Shown piece by piece: positions 17,901 through 27,084 of a DNA stretch of 64,000 nucleotides. The stretch is from contig NZ_JAERQN010000009.1 in NCBI RefSeq assembly GCF_016805305.1, forward strand, positions 124,001 to 188,000. The letters are read 5' to 3'. Position numbers and translations under genes: made by a program. Within the stretch, counting starts at the first letter, position 1. Each line of letters opens with the position of its first letter. The notes beneath the pieces are model-generated. The model saw only the letters and a list, made by a program, of their open reading frames with translations, did not search any database and was not told where the DNA came from. This DNA comes from Falsiroseomonas ponticola. GTDB taxonomy: Bacteria > Pseudomonadota > Alphaproteobacteria > Acetobacterales > Acetobacteraceae.

Positions 17901-19668
17901 CCGGCAGCCACATCGCCGCCGTGGTGCCGCGCCCCGGCTCGCTGTCCAGCAGCAGGGCGCCGCCGGCGCGGGCGCAGAAGCCCCGCACCGTCGCGAGGCC
18001 CAGCCCGGTGCCGCGCCCCGGCCCCTTGGTGGTGAAGAAGGGCTCCCCCACCCGCGCCAGCGTCGCCGCATCCATCCCCGCGCCGGTATCGCTGACCGCC
18101 GCCACCACGTAGCGGCCGGCCTTCAGCCCGGCATCCTCCCGCGCTTCCGGCAGCTCCTCCACCCAGGCGCCGATGGTGACGGTGCCGCCGCGCGGCATGG
18201 CATCCCGCGCATTGGCGGCCAGGTTCACCACCGCGGCCTCGAACCCCGCCCGGTCGCCGCGCGCCGGCGGCAGGCCGGGGGGCACCACCACCTTCACCCG
18301 CCAGCCGCTGCCGAGCGTCCGGTTCAGCAGCTCCGCCAGGTCCAGCATCGCGCGGCCGGCCTCGAGCGGCGGCTGCGTGCCCTCCGCCTCCACCCCCGCG
18401 CCGCGGGCGAAGTCCAGCATCGCCTCCACCAGACGGCGGCCGCGCTCGGCGGCATCGCCCAGCAGCAGGGCGCAGCGGCGGACCTCCGCCGGGTCTTCCG
18501 CCCGGCGGTCCATCAGCCGGGCACCGCTGCGCACGGCCTGCACCAGGTTCTTCACGTCATGCGCCAGCCCGGCCGCCAGCAGGCCGATGGCGGCGGCGCG
18601 GCCGGCGCGGGCCAGCTGCGTCTCCGCCTCCATCCGCCGCTCGGCGGCCAGCTGCTGCTGCCGCGCGCCGCTGATGGCCAGGCCCGTCAGCGCCAGCAGC
18701 AGCCCCGCCGCCGCCACGCCGCCCACAGCCGGGGCCACCATGCGCTGGCGCCAGGCGGCGTGCAGCGCCTCCGTGCTCAGCCCATAGGCCACCGCCACCG
18801 GCCATTCGCCGACCTGCCGCGCGACGAACAGCCGGGGGCGGCCATCGCCCACGCTCGGCGTGGCGGCGGGGGTCTGCCCCGCCGGCCGGGCCAGCGCCTC
18901 CGCCAGCCGGGCCTGGCGGGCGGGGCGCTGCGCCGGTTCCAGGGCCGGGTCCGGCAGGGGCGGGTGGCGGGCCAGCACGGCGCCGTCGAGGCGCATCATC
19001 AGCACCGTGTCCCGCGCCGTTTCCGTGACCGAGGCATAGAAGGCCGCCAGCGGATCCGGGCTGAAGGAGGTGGCGATGAGGCCCGTCTCGTCGCTGCCTG
19101 GCCGGGGCAGGGCAGGGCGCGCGACGGGGAAGATGGTCCATCCCATCGGCCGCGCCGCGATCACCTCCCCCACCGCCTCCCGCTGCCCGTCCCGCAGCCC
19201 GGCGCGGAGCGTGGCGACGAAGTCGCGGTCGGCGATGTCGATCGGCTGGGCCGGGAATTCCCAGGAGGCGACGACGATCCGCCCCGCCTGGTCCGCCACC
19301 AGGATGCCGCGCACCAGCGGCCAGAGGGACTGCACCAACTCCGCCAGCAGCCCGTGCAGCGCCGGGTTCCGGCGCATCTCCTCCCACCCCATGCCATCCG
19401 TGGCGCGGGAGGCGGCGGTGAGGATGGCGTCCTGCGCGCCGAAGCTGCGCAGCGCGTGCTGGCGCAGCATCTCCACCGTGCGGTCGAGCCTGGCGCCGGC
19501 TTCCCGCCGCACATCCACCCAGGCCATGATCCCGGCGCCGAGGACGCCGAGCGCCGGCACCAGGATGGCGGCCAGCCAGAGCAGGCGGAAGCCCTGCGGA
19601 AGCCGGGGGCGGTGCGGCAGGCCAGGACGGGGAAGAAGGGCGGGGTCTAGGCCGAGGGCGCTCTGCAT
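17893..19668 (-). CDS. membrane sensor histidine kinase, paralogue of the 10580 kinase
   Basis: A 591-residue kinase with TM1 near residues 28-48, a periplasmic PDC-like sensor, and TM2 near 300-322. H370 lies in GLAHDVKNLVQAV, and the HATPase domain has NLAANARDAMPRGG, DTGAGMD and GTGLGLATV. It parallels the 10580 kinase across sensor and catalytic parts. ATG at 19668 is preferred; an upstream ATG at 19710 would add 14 residues of unlikely sequence. It converges on the sigma-54 regulator, which lies 82 nt away on the other strand, and is its best candidate partner. The signal is unknown. Confidence 0.88.
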   Translation of the reverse strand: MQSALGLDPALLPRPGLPHRPRLPQGFRLLWLAAILVPALGVLGAGIMAWVDVRREAGARLDRTVEMLRQHALRSFGAQDAILTAASRATDGMGWEEMRRNPALHGLLAELVQSLWPLVRGILVADQAGRIVVASWEFPAQPIDIADRDFVATLRAGLRDGQREAVGEVIAARPMGWTIFPVARPALPRPGSDETGLIATSFSPDPLAAFYASVTETARDTVLMMRLDGAVLARHPPLPDPALEPAQRPARQARLAEALARPAGQTPAATPSVGDGRPRLFVARQVGEWPVAVAYGLSTEALHAAWRQRMVAPAVGGVAAAGLLLALTGLAISGARQQQLAAERRMEAETQLARAGRAAAIGLLAAGLAHDVKNLVQAVRSGARLMDRRAEDPAEVRRCALLLGDAAERGRRLVEAMLDFARGAGVEAEGTQPPLEAGRAMLDLAELLNRTLGSGWRVKVVVPPGLPPARGDRAGFEAAVVNLAANARDAMPRGGTVTIGAWVEELPEAREDAGLKAGRYVVAAVSDTGAGMDAATLARVGEPFFTTKGPGRGTGLGLATVRGFCARAGGALLLDSEPGRGTTAAMWLPVA

Positions 19669-19866
19669 TCCCCGCCATCCTGGGACAGATGCGGAACATC
19701 GTATACACACATTGCCGACAGGGAGGGGGTTGGCGGGAACCGATTCCCCCGGCGCGAAATGACTGGAAGGCGGGGCCTGTTCGGTCTATGTTCCCGTCAC
19801 CAAGGCCATGATTGCGCCCGCGCCGGTCCCCCATCCCGCGTCCCCCGGACCCCGCGAAAACGCGTC

Positions 19867-19907
19867 TAAAGGCGCTAAATCGGCATAAACGGCTAAATGC
19901 GCCTAAG
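19867..19907. repeat. phased CTAAA-like repeats at the end of the Nudix gene
   Basis: In an otherwise GC-rich stretch, TAAA occurs at 19867, 19876, 19886 and 19894, with TAAG at 19904, each preceded by a GC-rich triplet. Spacings are 9, 10, 8 and 10 nt, close to one helical turn. The motifs straddle the 3' end of the Nudix gene. Function is unknown; low complexity is a simple alternative. Confidence 0.4.
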
Positions 19908-20384
19908 GTCCTCAATCCGCTGTACCGCCGGGTCCCGCGCGGCGGCGAGCGCGATGACGCGCCGCGCTTCCGGCCACAGCCCATAGGGGTCCAGCGCGTC
20001 CAGCCTCACCCAGGCGACCTCGGTGACGTCGCCGCCCGGCCGCGCCTCGCCGGCGGTCCAGCGCGCCTGGAAATCGATGATCGTGTAGTGGAAGCGGGGG
20101 CCGCGGCCGGGCTCGCCCGGGGTGATGGCATCGACCACCGCCAGCAGGGACAGCGGCCCGACCTCGATGCCCGTCTCCTCCCGCAGCTCGCGCCGGGCGC
20201 AATCCTCCGCCGGCTCGCCCAGGCGCTGGCCGCCGCCGGGCAGGGACCATTCCCCCTGCCGCGGCGGGCGGCCGCGGCGGATCAGCAGCACCGTGTCGTC
20301 CCGCAGCGCCACCACCCCGATGCCCACCCAGGGGCGGTCCGGGTATTCGCGCCGGTTCACCGGGACGGCGGCGGGGTCGCTCAC
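19893..20384 (-). CDS. Nudix hydrolase
   Basis: A 163-residue Nudix hydrolase. The box runs from G51 to I73 with the full GX5EX7REUXEEXGU pattern (GEPAEDCARRELREETGI). It hydrolyses a nucleoside diphosphate linked to some moiety; the substrate is not predictable. The N-terminus (PWVGIGVVALRDDTVLLIRRGRPP) is typical of ADP-ribose pyrophosphatase or MutT-like members. The GTG start at 20384 overlaps the stop of the upstream gene (GTGA), so it is the last gene of the five-gene transporter operon. A longer in-frame ATG at 20462 would lie inside that gene and is rejected. Confidence 0.88.
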   Translation of the reverse strand: MSDPAAVPVNRREYPDRPWVGIGVVALRDDTVLLIRRGRPPRQGEWSLPGGGQRLGEPAEDCARRELREETGIEVGPLSLLAVVDAITPGEPGRGPRFHYTIIDFQARWTAGEARPGGDVTEVAWVRLDALDPYGLWPEARRVIALAAARDPAVQRIEDLRRI

Positions 20385-21409
20385 TGCGGCGCGGGGGCTT
20401 CGCCGGCGGGGGGCTGCTTGCGCAGATCCTCCAGCCGGGGGACCAGCGCCTTCTCCTTCCACTGGCCCACCTGGTAGGCCCAGCCGCGCCAGCGATTCTC
20501 GAGGCGCGCGGCCTCGGCATCGCCCTCGGCGGCCAGCATCACCCAGATGGCCTCGCCATCCTTGTTGACCGTGGCGGTGATGCGGAGGTTGTCGGTCAGC
20601 TCGAAGGCCCCGGTGCCGAGGCGTTCGCCGGGAATTTCCGCCGCGCGGCGGACATCGAGGAAGGTGAGGAATTCGAAGGCCCGGCTGATCTCGTCCAGGC
20701 TGATCTCGTCCATCTCGCCGGCCTCGGCGGGCGTCACGACGGCGAGCTTGCCATCCGCGTCACGCTCCTTCCGCACCACCAGCGGCTCCTCGCCGACGCG
20801 CGTCACGGCCAGGGACAGCACGCGTTCGCGGGCGATGTTGGCGAGGTCGCGGTCGATCCAGAGGTTGGGGTCGCCATCCAGCGGCAGGCGGCCCTCGCCG
20901 AGCCAGGCCTGGTTCTCGTTCGCGCGGCGGACATAGACGCTCTCGGGCACGTTGCCCTGCACGCGGACGCGGCGGCGGCCGATGACCAGCTCCGCGATCA
21001 CGCCCCCCTGCGAATCCAGCACCCGCAGGTGGCTGGCGGTGGAGCCGGGCTGGCTCGGGTCGTTCAGGCCGAGGCGTTCCAGCATCTCGGGATTCGCGGT
21101 GCGCGGCTCGGCGAGCCGCAGCTCCGTGAGGCCCACCAGCAGCTCCCGCACCTTCTCCGGCCGCACGGGGTGGTCGGCCTTGGCGGGCAGCACCCAGGCG
21201 CCGCCGGCGCCGCGGCGCACCACCAGCGTGGCGTCGTTCCGCCGCACCTCGATGGTCGCGGCATTGGCCAGGCGCTGCGCCAGGCCGGGGAAGGCGAGGG
21301 CGGTTTCCGAGGGCGGGGGCGCCGTCGGCGTCTGCGGCGTCAGCAGCAGGGCGCCGCCCACGGCCGCGACGGCCGCGCCGCCCAGCAGCAGCAGGTTGCG
21401 CCGGTTCAT
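20381..21409 (-). CDS. DUF4340-like protein of the ABC transporter operon
   Basis: A 342-residue protein with an N-terminal membrane anchor (residues 4-24, LLLLGGAAVAAVGGALLLTP). The rest is a soluble, probably periplasmic, domain: VRRNDATLVVRRG-GAWVLP, then LLVGLTELRLAEPRT, as in DUF4340 proteins that accompany GldG-type auxiliary transport proteins. Its start overlaps the stop of the upstream gene by 4 nt. Its role is probably structural in the transporter complex; no enzyme motif is seen. Confidence 0.8.
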   Translation of the reverse strand: MNRRNLLLLGGAAVAAVGGALLLTPQTPTAPPPSETALAFPGLAQRLANAATIEVRRNDATLVVRRGAGGAWVLPAKADHPVRPEKVRELLVGLTELRLAEPRTANPEMLERLGLNDPSQPGSTASHLRVLDSQGGVIAELVIGRRRVRVQGNVPESVYVRRANENQAWLGEGRLPLDGDPNLWIDRDLANIARERVLSLAVTRVGEEPLVVRKERDADGKLAVVTPAEAGEMDEISLDEISRAFEFLTFLDVRRAAEIPGERLGTGAFELTDNLRITATVNKDGEAIWVMLAAEGDAEAARLENRWRGWAYQVGQWKEKALVPRLEDLRKQPPAGEAPAPQ

Positions 21410-23343
21410 GCCCGCGCCTCCGCCCGCCGCCGCGCCCGCACCAGGCCGAGGCCGATGGCGAAGATGGTGAGCAGCAGCGGCACCGTCGCGATGTTGAGGA
21501 TGCGGAGCGTCGTCTCCAGCCCCTCGATGTCGCGGCGGAGTTCAAGCTGCACCTGGCGGAGCTCGCCGCGCGTGCGCCGGATCTCCTCCCGCGCCGCGTC
21601 GATCTCGGCGCGTTGCTCGGGGGTGATGACGGCATTCGCCGGCGCCTGACCCTGACCGGGGCCCTGGCGGAGTTCGCGCAGGCGCCGCTCCGTCGCCTCC
21701 AGCCGCTCCGTCAGGCCGCGCTCGGTCTGGCGGAACTGGGCCTCCGCGCTGCGGCGGATGTCCTCCACCAGCTCGAAGGGGCGGAGCGACTCACCGCGGG
21801 AGCGGAGCGAGACCAGCGCCTCGCCACCCGCCATGGAGTCCGCGAGGTTGATGATGAAGTTGCCGTTGTCGCTGAAGGGCGTGGTCACCTGCTGGCCGAA
21901 GAAATCCTGCACGCGGACCCAGAAGCGGTCCTCCAGGATATCGGCGTCGTTGCCGACGATCAGGTTGGCGGGGCCTTCGCTGCGGGCGCGGTGGGCGGGG
22001 AAGTCGGCCGGGCGTTCCGCGCCCTCGGCCGGCGCCGGCGGTGCCGGGAAGGCGGAGGTGAGCGGCCCGCGCACCCGCGCGACGATGGTCCGCACCTGGT
22101 TGTCGGGGCGGAAATCCGCCAGCAGCCGCGCGGGGGAGGGATCCTGCCGCACCGCCGTGCTGTCCACCAGCATGGTGCGTTCGCTCGTCTGCACCAGCGG
22201 CGTGAATTCGATGGTCGCACCCTCGCGCCGGCGGACCTCGCCGGCGGAGGCGACGGTCACCTGCTGAAGCTCCGCCGTGGCGATCTCGCTGCGGTTCAGC
22301 CCGGCGGCGGGGACGTTGTACCAGGCGAGGTAGTCCACCGCCTGCACGCGGTCGCGCGGATCGGCGCGGACGCGCCAGGCGCCGCGGAGATCGAGCACCA
22401 CCTTGTCCGACGGCGCCTCCACGCCCCAGGCATTCAGCAGGCGCGACAGGGAGGAGGAGGTGTCGCTCGGCGGCCGCTGGCCCGGGGAGGGGCGGGAGGC
22501 CTGGCTTTCGCTATGCGGGTCCGTCAGCGCGATCAGGCGGCCGCCGCGCATCACGAACTGGTCGATGGCGTAGAGCGTCTGTTCGCTGAGGTTCTGCGCA
22601 TGCGCCACCATCAGCACCTGCACATCGGGCTCGATCACCTGCGCATCGGCGGCGACGTCCCGCACCGTGTAGAACTGCCGCAGCTGGTTCATCGCGACGA
22701 AGGGCTGCCCGACGCCGGGCTGGCGCATCATCATCGCGCGCGGATCGCCGTTCAGCGGCAGGGAGGAGATGACGCCCAGCACCGGCCGGCGGGGATTGGA
22801 CAGCTCCCACACCATCCGCGTCAGGTCGTACTCGAGAAAGCGCTCGCGGTCCGGCTGGAAGAAGGGAATGGTCCGCTCGTCATCGAGCAGGTTGACGCCG
22901 GAGAGGCCGAAATAGACCTGCTCGCCCGACTGGTCCACGGGCACGCCCTGAAGGCCGAGGGCGACGGCGCGGTCCTCGATCTCGCTGAAGGGCTCGGGGT
23001 CGAAGACCTCGAGGCGCAGCTTGCCGCCGCTGACGGCGACGTATTCGTCCAGCATGGCGCGAACGCGTTCCGCATAGGCGCCATAGACCGGGATCGCGGC
23101 GCCGAGGCGGCGGGAATAATAGACGCGGAAGGTCACGGGGTCCTGCAGCCCCTGCAGAACCTGCCGCGTGCCGTCGGAGAGCGTGTAGAGGCGGTTTTCC
23201 GTCAGGTCGATGCGCGCGCGGGCCAGCAGCCGGTCCGACAGCATGTTGACGCCGACGGCGAGGACGGCGCCGAGGCCGAGGGCGACGAGGGCGGAGACGC
23301 CGCGCTTGCCCTGCTTCTTCGCGGCGGGAAGGGTATCGCTCAT
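21406..23343 (-). CDS. GldG-type ABC transporter auxiliary membrane protein
   Basis: A 645-residue protein. A transmembrane helix sits at about residues 16-37, the region of DLTENRLYTLSDGTRQVL follows (the classic GldG/ABC_transp_aux start), then a long periplasmic domain (ELSNPRRPVLGVISSLP, MRGGRLIALTDPHS), a coiled-coil-prone Arg/Glu-rich stretch (about 545-610), and a C-terminal helix (TVPLLLTIFAIGLGLV). ATG at 23343 is used because the upstream in-frame ATG lies inside the permease gene. It forms a module with the permease and ATPase. In Bacteroidetes this family is tied to gliding; here the cargo is unknown. Confidence 0.87.
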   Translation of the reverse strand: MSDTLPAAKKQGKRGVSALVALGLGAVLAVGVNMLSDRLLARARIDLTENRLYTLSDGTRQVLQGLQDPVTFRVYYSRRLGAAIPVYGAYAERVRAMLDEYVAVSGGKLRLEVFDPEPFSEIEDRAVALGLQGVPVDQSGEQVYFGLSGVNLLDDERTIPFFQPDRERFLEYDLTRMVWELSNPRRPVLGVISSLPLNGDPRAMMMRQPGVGQPFVAMNQLRQFYTVRDVAADAQVIEPDVQVLMVAHAQNLSEQTLYAIDQFVMRGGRLIALTDPHSESQASRPSPGQRPPSDTSSSLSRLLNAWGVEAPSDKVVLDLRGAWRVRADPRDRVQAVDYLAWYNVPAAGLNRSEIATAELQQVTVASAGEVRRREGATIEFTPLVQTSERTMLVDSTAVRQDPSPARLLADFRPDNQVRTIVARVRGPLTSAFPAPPAPAEGAERPADFPAHRARSEGPANLIVGNDADILEDRFWVRVQDFFGQQVTTPFSDNGNFIINLADSMAGGEALVSLRSRGESLRPFELVEDIRRSAEAQFRQTERGLTERLEATERRLRELRQGPGQGQAPANAVITPEQRAEIDAAREEIRRTRGELRQVQLELRRDIEGLETTLRILNIATVPLLLTIFAIGLGLVRARRRAEARA

Positions 23344-23347
23344 GGGC

Positions 23348-24082
23348 TCAGTCCGCCTTCCGCTGGTCGATCGCGATGGTGTTCGCGAAGAGGAAGAAGG
23401 CCATGAAGGAGGCGAAGAAGACGAAGTCCCGCGCGGCGATGACGCCACGGGTGAAGCCGTTCAGCCGGTCCGTGATGCTGATGGCGCGGGCGAGGTCCGC
23501 GAGAAGCGGGATGCGCTTCGACAGGAACTCCGTCACCACCGGGCTGCCCGCCGCCGTCAGGAAGAAGCAGGCGGCGACGGCCAGGACGAAGGCGATGACC
23601 TGGTTCTTGGTCATGGCGGAAATCGCGGCGCCGACCGCGAGGAAGGCCCCCGCCACCATCATGCAGCCGAGATAGCCCGTCAGGATCACGCCATTGTCGG
23701 GGTTGCCCAGCACATTGACGGTGATGACGAGCGGGAAGGTCAGCGCCAGCGCGATGCCGCAGAAGGCCCAGGCCGCGAGAAACTTGCCCAGCACCGCCTG
23801 CCACTGCGCGATCGGCAGCGTCAGCAGCAATTCGATGGTGCCGAGGCGCCGTTCCTCCGCCCAGAGCCGCATCGTCAGCGCGGGCACCAGGAACAGGAAC
23901 AGCCAGGGCACGAAGGTGAAGAAGGGCGTCAGGTCCGCCTGGCCGCGGGCGAAGAAATTGCCGACCGTGAAGGTCAGCGCCCCCGCCATCACCAGGAAGA
24001 TGACGATGAACACATAGGCGACGGGCGTCGCGAAATAGCCGGCGAGCTCGCGCCGGAAGACCGTGATCGCGCCACCCATCAC
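23348..24082 (-). CDS. ABC-2 type transporter permease (GldF-like)
   Basis: A 244-residue permease with six hydrophobic helices. GAITVFRRELAGYFATPVAYVFIVIFLV at the N-terminus and LRLWAEERRLGTIELLLTLP-like text (MRLWAEERRLGTIELL) in the middle are the hallmark of the ABC-2 permease subgroup that pairs with GldG-type proteins. Start and stop overlap or nearly touch its neighbours (4-nt overlap with the ATPase; 4 nt before the GldG-type gene). It moves an unknown substrate through the inner membrane. Confidence 0.9.
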   Translation of the reverse strand: MMGGAITVFRRELAGYFATPVAYVFIVIFLVMAGALTFTVGNFFARGQADLTPFFTFVPWLFLFLVPALTMRLWAEERRLGTIELLLTLPIAQWQAVLGKFLAAWAFCGIALALTFPLVITVNVLGNPDNGVILTGYLGCMMVAGAFLAVGAAISAMTKNQVIAFVLAVAACFFLTAAGSPVVTEFLSKRIPLLADLARAISITDRLNGFTRGVIAARDFVFFASFMAFFLFANTIAIDQRKAD

Positions 24083-24810
24083 GCGGCCTCCTGCTCGCCC
24101 AAGGTCAGCGTTCGGAACACCGCATCCATGCTGGGACCGCGCGCGGCCAGCTGCGCCGGCGTCTCATCCGCCACCACGCGGCCGCGGGCGATGACCACGG
24201 CGCGGGAGCAGACGGCGCCCACCTCCTCCAGGATATGCGTGGAGATGACGATCGCCTTCTCCGGCGCCATGGCCAGGATCAGGTTGCGGACATCGTGCTT
24301 CTGGTTGGGGTCGAGGCCATCCGTCGGCTCGTCCAGCACCAGCACGGCGGGGTCGTGCAGCAGCGCGGCCGCCAGACCGACGCGGCGCTTGAAGCCCTTC
24401 GACAGCGTCTCCACCGGCTGCAGCCGCACGCCTTCCAGCTGCGTCAGCGCCATGGCCTTGGCCACGCGATCACCCAGCTCGGACCCATGGAAGCCCCGCG
24501 CCCGGCCGCAGAACTGGAGGAAGCCGGTGACGGTCATCTCCGGGTAGGTCGGCGCGCCTTCCGGCAGGAAGCCGAGGTGGCGCTTGGCCGCCACGGGCCG
24601 GTCCACGACATCGTCGCCGCAGATGCGCGCGGTGCCGGATGTCGGCGTCATGAAGCCCGCCAGCATGCGCATGGTGGTGGATTTGCCGGCGCCATTCGGC
24701 CCGAGGAAGCCGACGACTTCCCCCTTGGCGACGCTGAAACTCACATCGTCCACGGCCGAGAAGGCGCCGAAGCGCTTGGTCAGGCGCTCGATCTCGATCA
24801 GCGCGGTCAA
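24079..24810 (-). CDS. ABC transporter ATP-binding protein (ABC-2, GldA-like)
   Basis: A 243-residue ATPase. It has Walker A GPNGAGKSTT near residue 35, signature LSKGFKRRVGLAAA, and Walker B VLVLDEPTDGLDP followed by the switch His in VISTHILEEV. It is the first gene of the operon ATPase-permease-GldG-DUF4340-Nudix, all tightly overlapped. It powers the ABC-2 permease next to it. The intergenic region upstream holds a strong GC hairpin (CCCCCCGGGGGG around 24876) and separates it from a divergent chemoreceptor gene. Confidence 0.93.
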   Translation of the reverse strand: MTALIEIERLTKRFGAFSAVDDVSFSVAKGEVVGFLGPNGAGKSTTMRMLAGFMTPTSGTARICGDDVVDRPVAAKRHLGFLPEGAPTYPEMTVTGFLQFCGRARGFHGSELGDRVAKAMALTQLEGVRLQPVETLSKGFKRRVGLAAALLHDPAVLVLDEPTDGLDPNQKHDVRNLILAMAPEKAIVISTHILEEVGAVCSRAVVIARGRVVADETPAQLAARGPSMDAVFRTLTLGEQEAA

Positions 24811-24986
24811 GGCTCAGCCCCCAGGATTCCCCGGCGCAGCGATTAAGGAGGCGGGGGGCGCGATGCAAGCCCCCCGGGGGGCCGGGGGGCAGGGCGGCCA
24901 CCCCGGCTGCCTTGCCGCTGTTATCCGGATGTTCGGAAAAGTCGTCCAATGTCGGCCTTGTCCGCAGCCGAGAGGTGTTCCCGCGC

Positions 24987-27068
24987 ATGGCCGTCTTCCG
25001 CCGTTCCGTCGTCAGCCTGCTGGCCCTGATGTTCGCCCTGCCGCTTCTTGGCCTTTTGGCCATGGCCGGGGCGCAGTTGAGGCACAGTCTCTCCGGCCTG
25101 GGCACCGCGCGGGATGCGCAGGCGATCGCGGCCCTGGATGGCCTGCTGTTCGCCCTGGCCCAGGACCAGCGCGGCCAGGTCGCGGCCATCCAGACCGCGG
25201 TGCTGACGGAGGACAACCCGAAGCCCCGCCTGGACGCCCTGTTCGGCCAGGTGGACGCCACCACCCGCCGCACCGTGGCGGCGGTGGAGCGACTGGCCGA
25301 TCCCGGCCTGGCGGCCGCCCTCGCGACGCTGAAATCCGCCCTGGCGCAGGTCACGCCGCACAAGCCGACGCTGGAGGCGCTCTATGCGCGCCCGCGGGAC
25401 CAGCGCGACGTCCAGGTGCTGATGCCGCTGACCATGGCGCTGCGCAATGTGGGCGAAGCCGTCTCCGACCTCGGCGAGGTCGTCGGCAACCGCATGCGCA
25501 TGACCAGCCCCGTCTTCTCCGAACTCGTGTCGCTGCGCCAGGCGGCCTGGGATGCGCGGTCCGCCTATGGCCAGCAATGCTCGCTGCTGCGCCCCTTCAT
25601 CGCCACGTCCCGCCCGCTCGACGTGAACACCCAGGTGGAATGGGCGCGGGGTGCGCAGACCGCGGCCACGCGCCTGGACTTCATGGCCGGCCTGCTGGGG
25701 CGCGAAGGCGCCAATCCGGTGCTGCGCCAGTCCTTCGCCACGGCGATGGAGCAGGTGCGCCGCAGCGATGCCGGCATTCGAGATGCCGTCGGCCGGCTGA
25801 ACGGCAGCGGCCAGCCGGCGATGCCGGCGGCGGAGTGGACCAGCCTGTGCAACGCGCCCTTCGCGCCGATCCTGGCCGTGGGCACCGCAGCGCTGGCCGC
25901 GGCGGATTCCCATGCGGAGGCGGAGGAGGGCGCGGCCCTGGCCGAGCTGGCCGTCGCCGCCGCCATCATGGCGATGGCCGTGGCGCTCAGCCTGGCGGTC
26001 ATCCTGGTGCTGCTGCGCCGCCTCGCCCGGCCGGTGCGGGGGCTCAACCAGGCGGTGGGGCGCCTGGCGGCCGGGGACCTGCGGACGCCGGTGCCCATGC
26101 CCCGCCACGCGGATGAGCTGCGCAGCATGGCGGAGGCCCTGGAATCCCTGCGTGACGACGCCGCGAAGGCCGAAGCGCTGCGGGCCGAGGCCGCGATCCA
26201 CCAGCAGGCCCAACTGGCGCGGGCCGAGGCCGTGGCGGCGCTGTGCCGGGGCTTCGAGGCCGCCGTGGCGGGCTCGCTCGCCGAACTCGGTGGCGCGGGG
26301 CAGCGGCTGCAGGGCGCCGCGGGGCAGATGCGCGACCAGGCCAGCCGCAGCGGCGACCAGGCGGTCAGCGCCTCCGGCAATGCGGAGACGGCCATGGCGA
26401 GCGTGAACACCGTGGCGGCGGCGACGGAGGAGCTGGGCGCCTCCATTCGGGAGATCGCCGGCCGCGTGCAGGGCTCGGCGCAGGAAGCGCGCCAGGTCAC
26501 CGCGCAGGCGGCGCGCACGGAAGCCTCGGTGCAGGACCTGGCCCGCTCCGCCGCCAGGATCGGGGAGGTGGTGGAACTGATCCGCCGTATCGCCGCGCAG
26601 ACGAACCTCCTCGCCCTCAATGCCACGATCGAGGCCGCGCGGGCCGGCGAGGCCGGCAAGGGCTTCGCCGTGGTGGCGGGGGAGGTGAAGAACCTGGCGA
26701 CCGAGACCGCCAAGGCCACCGACGGGATCGCCGCCCTGGTGAACGAGATCGGCACCGCCACCCAGGGCGCGGTGCAGGCCATGCGCGCGATCGCCGATGG
26801 CATCACCGGCATCGATGGCTCCGCCACCGCCATCGCCGCGGCGGTGGAGGAGCAGAGCGCCGCGACGCAGGAGATTGCCCGCAGCGTCCAGCTGGCGGCG
26901 AGCAGCACGCAGGAAGTGACCGCCACCATTGGCCTGGTCGCGCAGGACAGCCGCGGCACCGGCCAGGCCGCCGAGACGGTGTTCACCGCGGTGCAGGAGG
27001 TGGATGGCGTCGCCCGGAACCTGCGCCAGCAGGTGGAGCGTTTCCTGGGGGAGGTCCGTGCCGCGTGA
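24987..27068 (+). CDS. methyl-accepting chemotaxis protein
   Basis: A 693-residue transmembrane chemoreceptor. TM1 spans residues 8-28 and TM2 about 320-342, with a roughly 290-residue periplasmic helical sensor between. A HAMP domain follows (RPVRGLNQAVGRLAAGDL), then the signalling domain with the highly conserved hairpin tip NLLALNATIEAARAGEAGKG at about 538-560. The C-terminus lacks the NWETF pentapeptide for CheR/CheB tethering. ATG at 24987 is preferred over one 75 nt upstream because hydrophobic TM1 begins a few residues later. The gene is alone, between two oppositely oriented genes; the ligand is unknown. Confidence 0.93.
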   Translation: MAVFRRSVVSLLALMFALPLLGLLAMAGAQLRHSLSGLGTARDAQAIAALDGLLFALAQDQRGQVAAIQTAVLTEDNPKPRLDALFGQVDATTRRTVAAVERLADPGLAAALATLKSALAQVTPHKPTLEALYARPRDQRDVQVLMPLTMALRNVGEAVSDLGEVVGNRMRMTSPVFSELVSLRQAAWDARSAYGQQCSLLRPFIATSRPLDVNTQVEWARGAQTAATRLDFMAGLLGREGANPVLRQSFATAMEQVRRSDAGIRDAVGRLNGSGQPAMPAAEWTSLCNAPFAPILAVGTAALAAADSHAEAEEGAALAELAVAAAIMAMAVALSLAVILVLLRRLARPVRGLNQAVGRLAAGDLRTPVPMPRHADELRSMAEALESLRDDAAKAEALRAEAAIHQQAQLARAEAVAALCRGFEAAVAGSLAELGGAGQRLQGAAGQMRDQASRSGDQAVSASGNAETAMASVNTVAAATEELGASIREIAGRVQGSAQEARQVTAQAARTEASVQDLARSAARIGEVVELIRRIAAQTNLLALNATIEAARAGEAGKGFAVVAGEVKNLATETAKATDGIAALVNEIGTATQGAVQAMRAIADGITGIDGSATAIAAAVEEQSAATQEIARSVQLAASSTQEVTATIGLVAQDSRGTGQAAETVFTAVQEVDGVARNLRQQVERFLGEVRAA

Positions 27069-27084
27069 CCGCTACCGGCGCTGC

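Noticed and set aside
19669..19710. Longer N-terminus for the 17893 kinase (MCIRCSASVPGWRG)
   Set aside because: The added residues resemble non-coding sequence and the downstream ATG leads directly into the signal/TM region.
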